Below are positions 1-7,124 of a stretch of 11,074 nucleotides of DNA, in pieces (position 1 is the stretch's first letter; each line of letters begins with the position of its first letter). Under the pieces are notes generated by a model. That model saw nothing but the letters and a program-made list of their open reading frames with translations. It was not told where the DNA came from and searched no databases. This DNA comes from Halanaerobiaceae bacterium (GTDB lineage: Bacteria > Bacillota > Halanaerobiia > Halanaerobiales > DTU029). The stretch lies in NCBI GenBank assembly GCA_012521855.1, contig JAAYLO010000022.1:1-11074 (forward strand), given 5' to 3'. Both the position numbers and the translations under genes were made by a program.

Positions 1-1015
1 CCTCAGCTTCTGTATCTATTTTTCCTGCTTCTGCAAGCTCACGTAATACTGCAGCAAGTCCGCCTGCAGCTGAAAAATCAGCCATCGTATAAGTGGGATG
101 ATTGGGGTAAATGGTACTTATAACAGGAATCTCCCGGCTTATTTTATCAAAAAACTCTGGTGTTATTTCAATACCTGCCATTTTTGCCATAGCGGGAATA
201 TGCAGGATAGAGTTGGTTGACCCGCCTGTAGCCATTACATAACGTATAGCATTTTCAAAGTTCTCCCTCTTAATAATGTCAAGAGGACGGATTTCCTTTT
301 TGACCAGTTCAGCTATTTTACGGGCAGCAGTCATACCCATCTCATACCACTCTTCAGTCTGTGATCTGACACAGGCATTTCCATGCGGAGAAAAGCCAAG
401 TATTTCAGTTGTTGCACACATGGTATTTGCTGTCCCCATAAATGGACAGGCTCCTGGTGTCGGGCAGGCATTTTTGACAATTCCTTTATAATCAGCTTCT
501 GTTATATCGCCTGCTATATAAGCTGCATAAGCCTGTTTGGTATGTGTCAGTGTAATCATTTTACCCTTATATTCCCCTGGAGCCATAAATCCCCCTGTAA
601 ACATTACAACAGGAATATTGACGCGGAGTGCCCCCATAATCATTCCCGGGACAACCTTGTCACAACTGGCTAACAGGATCATACCCTCAAGCATATTGGC
701 CTCAGCAACGGTCTCTACTTCAGATGATACCAGGTCACGGGCCGGAAGTGTATAGCGGTCACCCTCTGTATTGGAACATATGCCGTCACAGACACCGCTG
801 ACAGGTAATTCCAATGCCAGACAGCCATTTTTATATATCTCTCTCTTGATTCCTTCAACTAAATCTTTCTGGAATGGATAATGCCCAGGGTTCATTTCAT
901 TCCAGGCATTGATTATCCCAATAACCGGCCTTTTTGCATCTTCCTCAGAAACTCCCATTGCATATAGCAATGTGTTTCTGTGATCAAGGGATTCTTCATT
1001 CCATTGTCTTATCAT
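1..1015 (-). CDS. IlvD/Edd-family dehydratase (sugar-acid or dihydroxy-acid dehydratase), C-terminus outside window
   Basis: I translated about 338 codons from an ATG at 1015; the frame is open to the window edge, so perhaps the last 200 or more residues of a typical 550-600-residue protein are missing. Family signatures are clear: NAWNEMNPGH near residue 36, SCDKVVPG around C118 (the CDK cluster-ligand motif), PGACPFMGTANTM around C190, and ATGGSTNSILH further on. Family members dehydrate dihydroxy acids or sugar acids (gluconate, 6-phosphogluconate, pentonates) to 2-keto-3-deoxy acids with an Fe-S cluster in the cytoplasm. The first cluster cysteine of classical dihydroxy-acid dehydratase (TPCN) is Gly44-His45 here, so I do not call it ilvD. 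The start is fixed by GGAGGT seven bases upstream. It is the last visible gene of the TTT operon, 44 bases after the VOC gene, which favours a catabolic sugar-acid role over branched-chain amino acid synthesis. Family is confident; substrate is unknown. Confidence 0.9.
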   Translation of the reverse strand, partial: MIRQWNEESLDHRNTLLYAMGVSEEDAKRPVIGIINAWNEMNPGHYPFQKDLVEGIKREIYKNGCLALELPVSGVCDGICSNTEGDRYTLPARDLVSSEVETVAEANMLEGMILLASCDKVVPGMIMGALRVNIPVVMFTGGFMAPGEYKGKMITLTHTKQAYAAYIAGDITEADYKGIVKNACPTPGACPFMGTANTMCATTEILGFSPHGNACVRSQTEEWYEMGMTAARKIAELVKKEIRPLDIIKRENFENAIRYVMATGGSTNSILHIPAMAKMAGIEITPEFFDKISREIPVISTIYPNHPTYTMADFSAAGGLAAVLRELAEAGKIDTEAE

Positions 1016-1059
1016 TTTACTACCTCCGCAAGACTATTTGTCCGAATGTTGCTATTCCT

Positions 1060-1422
1060 TTACTTTTGTAAGAGATGTACAGCAAAACCTGCAATTTCTT
1101 CTTTTAAATAAATGAGAATAGGTTCCCCTTCACTATTGTATTTAACAGATTCAGGATCAAACACCAGACCCTGTTCTTCTATATACTTCTGTGCCTTAAG
1201 AAGATCACTGGTTCCAATTGCAATGTGGCCATGTTTTCCTCTTCCATCACCTTTCATAATTTCTATAAAAGGGCTGGCAAATATAGAAGAATTACCTTCT
1301 TTTAAAGGGAAAGCAAAAAACTTTGCAAAAAACTCTGCAGTCTTCCCTGCTTCCAGATCATCTTCACAATTGACGCCAATATGAACTGCTTCAAATCCTA
1401 AATCTTCAAATCCAGTACTCAT
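1060..1422 (-). CDS. Stand-alone VOC-fold protein resembling the C-terminal domain of clostridial KDPG/KHG aldolases
   Basis: This 120-residue protein is one VOC (glyoxalase/bleomycin-resistance) module. Visible marks are AVHIGVN (His14), KEGNSSIFAS followed by IEIMKG (Glu54), GHIAIGT (His66) and a C-terminal FAVHLLQK. From memory of the family, the HIGVN-EGNSSIFAS-GHIAIGT-VHLLQK series matches the extension carried after the TIM barrel of many Firmicutes 2-keto-3-deoxy-6-phosphogluconate (KDPG/KHG) aldolases. Here no aldolase barrel precedes it: the upstream gene is an MFS transporter and the frame starts at its own ATG behind AGGTGG. It lies 27 bases after the MFS gene and 44 before a dehydratase of the family that makes KDPG-type substrates, so it may act with that enzyme or with an aldolase encoded further downstream. 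Biochemical function is not established by the sequence; a generic VOC lyase or isomerase is the alternative. Confidence 0.8.
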   Translation of the reverse strand: MSTGFEDLGFEAVHIGVNCEDDLEAGKTAEFFAKFFAFPLKEGNSSIFASPFIEIMKGDGRGKHGHIAIGTSDLLKAQKYIEEQGLVFDPESVKYNSEGEPILIYLKEEIAGFAVHLLQK

Positions 1423-1449
1423 TTTACCACCTGCTTTACATGTATTTTT

Positions 1450-2676
1450 TTAAATCTCCTGGTCATTGACATATGCCGTTTCAGCTTTAGTATTCCTGAT
1501 ACTGAAAACAAAGATCCATAAAAGAATCAGTAATGCTGCACTTACAAAAACTGCTTTATAAGAACCAATGGTATATATAAATCGTAAGGTCACAGGTGCC
1601 AGAGTCATCCCTATATATTTCATGCTGTTAAAGAAAGCGAGAACCAGACCTTTAATATCTTTCGGTGCTTCAACGGTTACCCTGTTAAATATTGTGGGCT
1701 GGACTATACCAAGTCCTATACCATATATAAGCATACTGATTAAGACCCCGGCAAAACTATTTAGAAAAGGAATCAAGACCATGCTTATGACTACCAGTAC
1801 AAAGCCTATCGTAATCTGCTGCCTCCAGTTCAGGATTTTATTTATATAGTATGATAAATATGAACATAAAGCAGCAAGCAAACCATGTAAAGCCAGGGCC
1901 AGACCAGCCTCAGTTGTTGTCAATCCCAATCTCAGTGTTACAAATAACGGTATATAGGCTGTTAGAGCATAGAGCGAATAATACAGAAACAAAGAGTGGA
2001 ATAATACAGTTCTCAAATCTTTCAGTGTAAATATCCTACGTATAATGCCTGGGTAATTTCGCAGCTTTTCTTTTATTTCCTTTAATTTATGGCCTTCTTC
2101 ATTGCAGTCCTCTTTCGTCTCTCTTACAAAGATACAAAAGAGGACTGCTGTCAGTAAGGAAACGCCAAATATTAAAAAGGGATATCTCCAGTTTCGATAA
2201 GCCAGTACACCGCCCAGAGATGGAATGATGATCTGGCTGATGGAAACTACACCGCTGATTAAACCAGTCATTCTCACTCTCCGGGGGCCCTCATAGAGAT
2301 CACTTGCAATAGTAATCGCTAAAGGGATCAAACCGGCAATACCGATTCCCTGCATGAATCTGAAAAAGAGTAGTTGTCCAAAACTCCCTGCAAAGGCACA
2401 GGCTGTCCCGAAAACACCATTGATAGTCAGATACGTTATTCCCATTATTCTACGGCCCATTATATCAGTCAGCAAGCCTGTCAAAGGTAAGCTAATAGCA
2501 GCTGCTATAGTCAACAGGCTCAAAACTATACCAATACTACTTTCGCTTATCTGAAAGGCTTCTGCCAGGACTGACAAACCAGGGGAAACCAGGGCACCGC
2601 CCATCATTCCCTGGGATGCCATCAGAAATAACAGGAGAGGTATTATACTTTTTCCTGGCTTTTTTCCTGATTGCAT
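1450..2676 (-). CDS. Major facilitator superfamily (MFS) transporter, 12 transmembrane segments
   Basis: The 408-residue protein is hydrophobic throughout, with a layout consistent with 12 helices. A short basic N-terminus is followed by a first helix ending in the ALVSPGLSVLAEAF region typical of DHA1-like drug/metabolite carriers. The loop between helices 2 and 3 carries GLLTDIMGRRIMG, a good match to MFS motif A (GxLxDrxGRR), and a charged central loop near residues 190-215 (KEDCNEEGHKLKEIKEKL) separates the two six-helix halves. It sits in the inner membrane. AAGGAGAG six bases upstream of ATG 2676 sets the start. It lies 45 bases after tctA and 27 before the VOC gene, so it is cotranscribed with a complete TTT system. 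It may export an end product or related acid, or be a second uptake route; the sequence does not give the substrate. Confidence 0.9.
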   Translation of the reverse strand: MQSGKKPGKSIIPLLLFLMASQGMMGGALVSPGLSVLAEAFQISESSIGIVLSLLTIAAAISLPLTGLLTDIMGRRIMGITYLTINGVFGTACAFAGSFGQLLFFRFMQGIGIAGLIPLAITIASDLYEGPRRVRMTGLISGVVSISQIIIPSLGGVLAYRNWRYPFLIFGVSLLTAVLFCIFVRETKEDCNEEGHKLKEIKEKLRNYPGIIRRIFTLKDLRTVLFHSLFLYYSLYALTAYIPLFVTLRLGLTTTEAGLALALHGLLAALCSYLSYYINKILNWRQQITIGFVLVVISMVLIPFLNSFAGVLISMLIYGIGLGIVQPTIFNRVTVEAPKDIKGLVLAFFNSMKYIGMTLAPVTLRFIYTIGSYKAVFVSAALLILLWIFVFSIRNTKAETAYVNDQEI

Positions 2677-2721
2677 AAAATTCTCTCCTTGATATCTAAA
2701 AGCCCATACTTATGCCGCTTT

Positions 2722-4209
2722 TTAAGCTTTGACTATTTTATTCTTAATGAAATCATAAAGACCGGGACCAACCAGAACCAGAAGTGTGATGATCAGCATC
2801 AAGAGACTGATGGGCCTTGTAACAAATGTTGACCAGTCTCCCCTTGATAAGATCATGGACCTTCTCAGATTGCTTTCAAAAATAGGCCCTAACATCATAC
2901 CAAGGATGATAGGTGCCGGTGAAAATTCGAGTTTACGCAGGAAAAATCCAATAACTCCAGCAAAAATCAATACATACAGGTCAAAGAAGGAATCCCTGAT
3001 GGCAAAGGCCCCGATCAGACAGAGCAGCATTATTCCAGGAACCAGATATTCCCTGGGCAGATTCAGTATTTTTGCAATATACCTTGCCCCGAACAAACCG
3101 ATAGGAAGCATAAACAATGTGGCCAGTGTCAAACTGATAAATACTGATGACACAAAAGGCATCTGTTCCGTAAATAATAGCGGACCAGGACGGAGACCAT
3201 TGATTATCAAGGCACCCATGAGGACAGCGGTCATTGCATCACCGGGTATACCCAGGGTCAGGAGTGGTATCAGGGCCCCGCCCACACTGGCATTGTTGGC
3301 TGCTTCCGGGGCTGCCACACCTCTTATAATACCTGTACCCATTTTGTCACCTTCAGATGAAAAACGTTTTTCCTGCCCATAGGCTACCAGTGCAGCAATA
3401 GAAGCACCTGCTGCAGGAATGGCTCCGATTATAACACCAATAACAGAACAACGCAGATAGGTTGCCCACAGGCTGATTACTTCTTTGAATTTGGGGACAG
3501 TATCCTTAATCTTCTGTACAACAATTTCCCCGGCAGGTTTTTCACTTATGGTTACAAACATTTCCGATAATCCATACAGGCCGATCATGACAGGAACCAT
3601 GCTTACCCCTGTTGTCAGATCATTGATACCATAAACAAATCTGGGGTAACCTGATATATTATCAAGGCCAACAATACCGATAATCAGGCCCAATACCCCC
3701 GCAATTAAGCCTTTTGTCATACTTCCCGGAGATATAAAGGCAATGATACTCAATCCCAGTAAGGCTACACCTACAAACTCCTGGGCACTGAATTTCAGCG
3801 CAACACTTGCAACTAATGGAGAGAAAAATGCCAGGGCAATTACACTCATTAAACCTCCAATTACAGAGGCTATAGTTGCTATTCCGATGGCCTTTCCTGC
3901 TTCCCCTCTTTTGGCCATCTCATAACCATCAAGACCTGTGGCTATTGCACCCGGAGTACCGGGAATATTTATTGCTATTGCAGAAACAGACCCTCCATAA
4001 ACAGCTCCCTGATATAATCCCAGCAATAAACCAAAGGATATAACAGGATCTAGTCCAAAAGTAAAAGATAAGAAAATAGCGATAGTTGTAGAAGCTGTCA
4101 GGCCGGGTAATGCACCAAAAATGGTTCCGATTAATGTTCCTACAAAAATAACCAGATAAATCAGGGGGTTTGTAAAGTATTTCAATCCAGCCGTATATAA
4201 TTCGAACAT
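2722..4209 (-). CDS. tctA: TctA, large permease subunit of a tripartite tricarboxylate transporter
   Basis: The protein has 495 residues, the usual TctA length (about 500), with many hydrophobic segments. Two copies of the family signature are visible. The first is GLYQGAVYGGSVSAI followed by NIPGTPGAIAT near residues 65-92. The second is GAIPAAGASIAALVAYGQEK, then APEAANNASVGGALIPLL and LGIPGDAMTAVLMG around residues 260-340. TctA is the main membrane channel that, with TctB and the periplasmic TctC, imports carboxylates such as citrate or other organic acids using an ion gradient. ATG 4209 follows AAGGTGGTGA and begins 25 bases after the tctB stop, so tctC-tctB-tctA are clearly one unit. 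A frame starting at 4222 overlaps this start but encodes no recognisable protein. Family is very secure; substrate cannot be read from the permease. Confidence 0.97.
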   Translation of the reverse strand: MFELYTAGLKYFTNPLIYLVIFVGTLIGTIFGALPGLTASTTIAIFLSFTFGLDPVISFGLLLGLYQGAVYGGSVSAIAINIPGTPGAIATGLDGYEMAKRGEAGKAIGIATIASVIGGLMSVIALAFFSPLVASVALKFSAQEFVGVALLGLSIIAFISPGSMTKGLIAGVLGLIIGIVGLDNISGYPRFVYGINDLTTGVSMVPVMIGLYGLSEMFVTISEKPAGEIVVQKIKDTVPKFKEVISLWATYLRCSVIGVIIGAIPAAGASIAALVAYGQEKRFSSEGDKMGTGIIRGVAAPEAANNASVGGALIPLLTLGIPGDAMTAVLMGALIINGLRPGPLLFTEQMPFVSSVFISLTLATLFMLPIGLFGARYIAKILNLPREYLVPGIMLLCLIGAFAIRDSFFDLYVLIFAGVIGFFLRKLEFSPAPIILGMMLGPIFESNLRRSMILSRGDWSTFVTRPISLLMLIITLLVLVGPGLYDFIKNKIVKA

Positions 4210-4234
4210 TACAGTTCACCACCTTTTCATTTTA

Positions 4235-4750
4235 CTAAAACAAAATACCCTTGGGGAAACGAATTCCGACAAGTAGATCAAACACAAGATATAGAATTAC
4301 TGTAATTATAAGAGTAGCGGCTATTGTCTTCGTAAACTTTTTGTCTTTTGGTCCTAACATTCTGGCAATCACCAGGAAAAATACAAATATAGCTGTTGCA
4401 AAACCAACCCATCCTAAGAGAATTAAATAAACACCTACCATCAAAAGTCCGATGAGCAAATACAATTTTGTCTGCCTGGTACTGTTAGCCCAGAATGCTT
4501 TTTCCTCTGTTTCCTCTCCTGTTTTCGCAGCCCGCATAATCTTCAGTACAATCTGAACCAGATATACGGTACTGAGGACAAACAGGGTACCTGCTATCAG
4601 CTTGGGATAAAAGTCGGGATTCTGTGCTCTGGGTACTCTCGGGATAACAGGGAAAGTATTTGATTCTAAATAAATATAAATGGATAAAATATATAAACAG
4701 ATTGAGGCATAAAAGTCTTTGCTTTTAGTCAATTTTTTCAGTATAGCCAT
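4235..4750 (-). CDS. tctB: TctB, small membrane subunit of a tripartite tricarboxylate transporter
   Basis: The 171-residue protein has four hydrophobic segments (roughly residues 14-31, 50-70, 97-113 and 115-160, the last resolving into two helices), matching the four-helix TctB family. The PRVPRAQNPDFYPKLIAG stretch after helix 1 resembles the conserved loop of the family, in which a G/P-rich segment precedes a (D)xFP-type motif. TctB is poorly conserved and is recognised mainly by size, topology and position between tctC and tctA. GGAGGG nine bases before ATG 4750 supports the start. A 13-bp hairpin lies directly upstream, between this gene and tctC, and may keep membrane-subunit expression below that of the binding protein. 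Confidence 0.92.
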   Translation of the reverse strand: MAILKKLTKSKDFYASICLYILSIYIYLESNTFPVIPRVPRAQNPDFYPKLIAGTLFVLSTVYLVQIVLKIMRAAKTGEETEEKAFWANSTRQTKLYLLIGLLMVGVYLILLGWVGFATAIFVFFLVIARMLGPKDKKFTKTIAATLIITVILYLVFDLLVGIRFPKGILF

Positions 4751-4772
4751 ATCTCTCTACCCTCCGTTTTTG

Positions 4773-4809
4773 AGGCGCTATAGCAGATAAATGCTATAGC
4801 GCCTTTTTT
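4773..4809. terminator. Perfect 13-bp hairpin in the tctC-tctB gap
   Basis: AGGCGCTATAGCA (4773-4785) and TGCTATAGCGCCT (4792-4804) form a perfect stem around a six-base loop. On the plus strand it is followed by six T (4804-4809), a textbook intrinsic terminator, but no plus-strand gene precedes it. In the minus-strand tctCBA mRNA the A-run precedes the stem and no U-run follows, so termination should be weak. The likely role there is mRNA stabilisation or partial attenuation downstream of tctC, so that the binding protein exceeds the permeases. It could also stop antisense transcription entering tctC. Confidence 0.75.
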
Positions 4810-4841
4810 AGTGGTCAGAAATCTTCAGAAATTACCTGTAA

Positions 4842-5801
4842 TTAATCATCAACTATTACTATACCTAATTCTTTAACTAAATAGTCAATATCTTCGGCTG
4901 TTTTGTTAAGGAATTCTCTGAATCCTTCAGGATCCATGTATTCAGGCTTAAATTCATTTGCCAGCATGAATGATCTCAGTTCTTCATCTTCAATTGCTTT
5001 TTTCAGGGCATCAGCCAGTATATCAATTTGCTCCCTGGACATTCCCTTTGGTGCAACAATACCGGTATAGTTACCGATTACAAAATCATAACCCTTTTCA
5101 ACAAATGTTGGAACATCAGGATAATTGTCATGTCTGTTCAGTGTTGCGATTGCAAGTAATCTCAAATCTCCTGATCTTACCTGGTCAACAACATCTGGCA
5201 GTGGAGAGAAGGTAGCATCTACATGTCCGCCCAGAACGGCAGTCATACAATCCCCGCCGCTTTCATAAGGAACATGAGTAAGCTCGATACCGGCTACCTG
5301 TTCAAACATAAGAGTATACATATGAACACTGGCACCAAAACCGGAATTGGAGGTCATTATAGCTCCAGGGTTCTTTTTGGCATAGTCTACAAAGTCCTCC
5401 AGTGTCTTGAACTGGCTGTCTGCTCTAACTGTCAATGCAGCAGGAATACTGAATACATGAGCTACAGTTTCTACCTTGTCCAGATCTGGTGGATTTGGTG
5501 AAAGATACTTTGATGTGATTGTAGAGAAAGAAGTTGTCCCGATAGTATAACCATCAGGTTTGCGGTTCTGTAGTTCTATAGAACCGATAACTCCTCCGCC
5601 GCCAGGAATGTTCTCTATTACAAAAGGCACACCAAAATAATTTTCCAGCCATTTGGCCAGAGGCCTGACCATAACATCTGTAAATCCGCCTTCACCCCAT
5701 GGAATTATGACAGTAACATCATCTGCTGGGTAATCTTTAGCCATAACATTAATAAATAAACATAAGACAAGCGGTAAAACTACTAATAATTTTTTATTCA
5801 T
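4842..5801 (-). CDS. tctC: TctC-family (Bug) extracytoplasmic solute-binding protein of the TTT system
   Basis: This 319-residue protein has an N-terminal signal peptide (MNKK, hydrophobic core to about residue 19, probable cleavage after VMA at residue 21). The mature part carries Bug-family motifs in order: VTVIIPWGEGGFTDVMVRPLA, VENIPGGGG-like IENIPGGGGVIGS, KPDGYTIG, a TSNSGFGAS stretch, VPYESGGDCMTAVLGGHVDA and GNYTGIVAPKGM. It captures a carboxylated solute outside the membrane and hands it to TctAB. The conserved binding-site aspartate of Bug proteins corresponds to the D of GGFTD. No lipobox is evident (the core Cys14 is preceded by LVL, lacking G/A/S at -1), which suggests a soluble periplasmic protein. 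The start is set by GAGGAGG six bases before ATG 5801. The first TTT gene, it follows a URO-D-family gene after a 176-base gap. Confidence 0.96.
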   Translation of the reverse strand: MNKKLLVVLPLVLCLFINVMAKDYPADDVTVIIPWGEGGFTDVMVRPLAKWLENYFGVPFVIENIPGGGGVIGSIELQNRKPDGYTIGTTSFSTITSKYLSPNPPDLDKVETVAHVFSIPAALTVRADSQFKTLEDFVDYAKKNPGAIMTSNSGFGASVHMYTLMFEQVAGIELTHVPYESGGDCMTAVLGGHVDATFSPLPDVVDQVRSGDLRLLAIATLNRHDNYPDVPTFVEKGYDFVIGNYTGIVAPKGMSREQIDILADALKKAIEDEELRSFMLANEFKPEYMDPEGFREFLNKTAEDIDYLVKELGIVIVDD

Positions 5802-5827
5802 TTGAATCCTCCTCTTTTTTTTGATCT

Positions 5828-5866
5828 CTAATACTTAAATCCAGAACACTTTATTTTTACTGGCAT
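5828..5866 (-). other. Possible 12-codon leader ORF upstream of tctC
   Basis: A strong Shine-Dalgarno sequence (AAGGAGGTGG, plus-strand 5868-5877) sits four bases before an ATG at 5866. This opens a 12-codon frame, MPVKIKCSGFKY, ending in TAG at 5828-5830, 26 bases before the tctC ATG. No other gene uses this Shine-Dalgarno. It could be a leader peptide coupling translation into tctC or a genuine small protein. The spacing is short, the peptide has no run of one amino acid as in classical attenuators, and no homolog is known to me, so a chance frame remains quite possible. Confidence 0.3.
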
Positions 5867-5977
5867 ACCACCTCCTTAAAAGCTTGATAAAAACCTGCTC
5901 TATTCTATTTTTCAAAATTTAACCCGTTTTAAGATTGTAGACACTTTCACAAAAATAGAAATTTCAATCACTGCAGT
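5867..5977 (-). promoter_or_regulatory. Probable regulatory region between the second URO-D gene and tctC
   Basis: This gap holds several candidate signals but no convincing sigma-70 promoter. TTCTATTTTT (5903-5912) is repeated inverted as AAAAATAGAA (5951-5960), with 38 bases between. TACAAT on the minus strand (5939-5934) could be a -10 element but has no good -35 partner. Two 8-mers, TAGACACT (5938-5945) and CTATTCTA (5900-5907), recur in the gap before the upstream URO-D gene. No terminator is obvious after the URO-D gene, so readthrough from it into tctC is expected. An additional internal promoter is possible, not shown. Confidence 0.35.
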
Positions 5978-7015
5978 TTATCTTACATATTCTTTTACTG
6001 CTTTTACAAAGCTGTTAAGATTCTCACTGGAAGCTCCAGGAGGTACAACCCCGCCGCAGGATAAAAGTATTCCCTCAAATGAGCTGATTGAATCCAGCAT
6101 CTTAATGGTTTCATTTTCTACTTCTTCAGCCGTACCATCAGCCAGGACATCCCTTGGCGGTAGATTGCCAAGCAGGGCAACAGAATCTCCTGCCACTTCC
6201 CTCATTGTATTGAAGTCAAAAATATGACTGAAATTATATAAATTAACACCCATCTCCTCTAAATATTTCGCAGGGATTATGCTCTCCATGTCATTGTGGA
6301 GGAAATTTACCTTTGAATCTATTGCTGCAAAGATTTCTTTCATTGGCGGGAGAGCAAAATTCACAAAATCTTCTTCATTTATAAAGCCTATAATATCATC
6401 CAGGACAAAGATCCCTTCTATGGAGTCTATCCTTTCCTTCTGCAGGCGGATCCAGTCTATAATATGCTCTGTGACAATCTCAATCAATTTTTTCGTCTCT
6501 TCCGGGTATATCTTTAATCCCACAAAAAACTCAGTATGTCCAACCAGATAGGCAGCAATATTAAAAGGCCCCCAGGAAAAAGCAAATTTTGTATAATGGC
6601 CTTTTCCCTCTATTTTCTTTCTGTTGTTCTCAATTCTGTTCAGGACAAAAGGCAGTAAACCGTCTGTTGCAGAATTGGGTTTTTTTATCCTGTCCACCTC
6701 ACTGAGATCATAAATAACCCTTCCGGGACTGGGTGTCCCTCCCTGCTGCCATATTATCTTTGAGCCAAATGCAGATGTCTGGGTACCCATACCGTATTCA
6801 GCCCAGAAACCCGGTAAGAAAATGATATCCAAAAAAGCCTCAATGGCTTTCATATTTACTTCAAACCAGACATCATCTCTTGTGTAATAATCCAGCGTAT
6901 TGATCCCTGTCCACCAGGGCAGCCATGGACTATCAATTATAAAGGCAATCGGTAATTCCGCCATTTTCTCGCAATTGGCTACTTTACATAATATATCCCA
7001 ATCTGATAGTTTCAT
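5978..7015 (-). CDS. Uroporphyrinogen decarboxylase (URO-D) superfamily protein, probable corrinoid-linked methyltransferase type
   Basis: The 345-residue protein is the normal length for the URO-D TIM barrel. Recognisable elements include an N-terminal PWLPWWTGINTLDYYT segment, SWGPFNIAAYLVG mid-protein, FLHNDME (His240), LLGNLPPRDVLADGT and LLSCGGVVPPGASSEN (Cys320) near the end. Heme-pathway URO-D has a different N-terminus and is part of hem operons, so this is better placed with MtaA/MtbA-like methyltransferases, which move methyl groups to or from corrinoid proteins using zinc. In those enzymes an HxC...C triad binds zinc; here the first motif is HND and a late Cys is kept, so the metal site may differ. 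AAGGAGGT ten bases upstream supports ATG 7015. It follows araC by 109 bases and leads into the TTT operon, suggesting it acts on the imported compound. A non-methyltransferase role within the superfamily cannot be excluded. Confidence 0.85.
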   Translation of the reverse strand: MKLSDWDILCKVANCEKMAELPIAFIIDSPWLPWWTGINTLDYYTRDDVWFEVNMKAIEAFLDIIFLPGFWAEYGMGTQTSAFGSKIIWQQGGTPSPGRVIYDLSEVDRIKKPNSATDGLLPFVLNRIENNRKKIEGKGHYTKFAFSWGPFNIAAYLVGHTEFFVGLKIYPEETKKLIEIVTEHIIDWIRLQKERIDSIEGIFVLDDIIGFINEEDFVNFALPPMKEIFAAIDSKVNFLHNDMESIIPAKYLEEMGVNLYNFSHIFDFNTMREVAGDSVALLGNLPPRDVLADGTAEEVENETIKMLDSISSFEGILLSCGGVVPPGASSENLNSFVKAVKEYVR

Positions 7016-7063
7016 GGATTCACGGACCTCCTTAATTTACTGTTTTACGGGCTCTTCTTGTTT

Positions 7064-7090
7064 TAGACACTATTCTACATTTTTATTATA
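7064..7090 (-). promoter_or_regulatory. Possible promoter and operator of the URO-D/TTT operon
   Basis: A perfect TATAAT -10 lies at 7090-7085 on the minus strand, about 70 bases before the URO-D start, but no good -35 is found 16-18 bases upstream. It could be activator-dependent, which would suit the adjacent AraC-family gene. Just downstream is TAGAATAGTGTCTA (7077-7064), an imperfect palindrome with TAGA/TCTA ends. Both of its halves recur in the gap before tctC, making it a candidate regulator site. Confidence 0.35.
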
Positions 7091-7124
7091 AAAGTTATCT
7101 CAACAAAGATATTTAGCTATTTTT

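Noticed and set aside
2786..3382. 198-codon open frame on the plus strand opposite tctA
   Set aside because: It has no recognisable motif or ribosome binding site, has low-complexity composition, and is fully antisense to an unambiguous tctA. It is a coding-strand shadow.
3929..4222. 97-codon minus-strand frame starting 13 bases before tctA
   Set aside because: It lies in another frame of tctA, encodes no family sequence, and the tctA Shine-Dalgarno is better spaced for ATG 4209.
7096..7111. Small hairpin TATCT/AGATA after araC as a terminator
   Set aside because: The stem is only five A/T-rich base pairs with no proper U-run, too weak to support.
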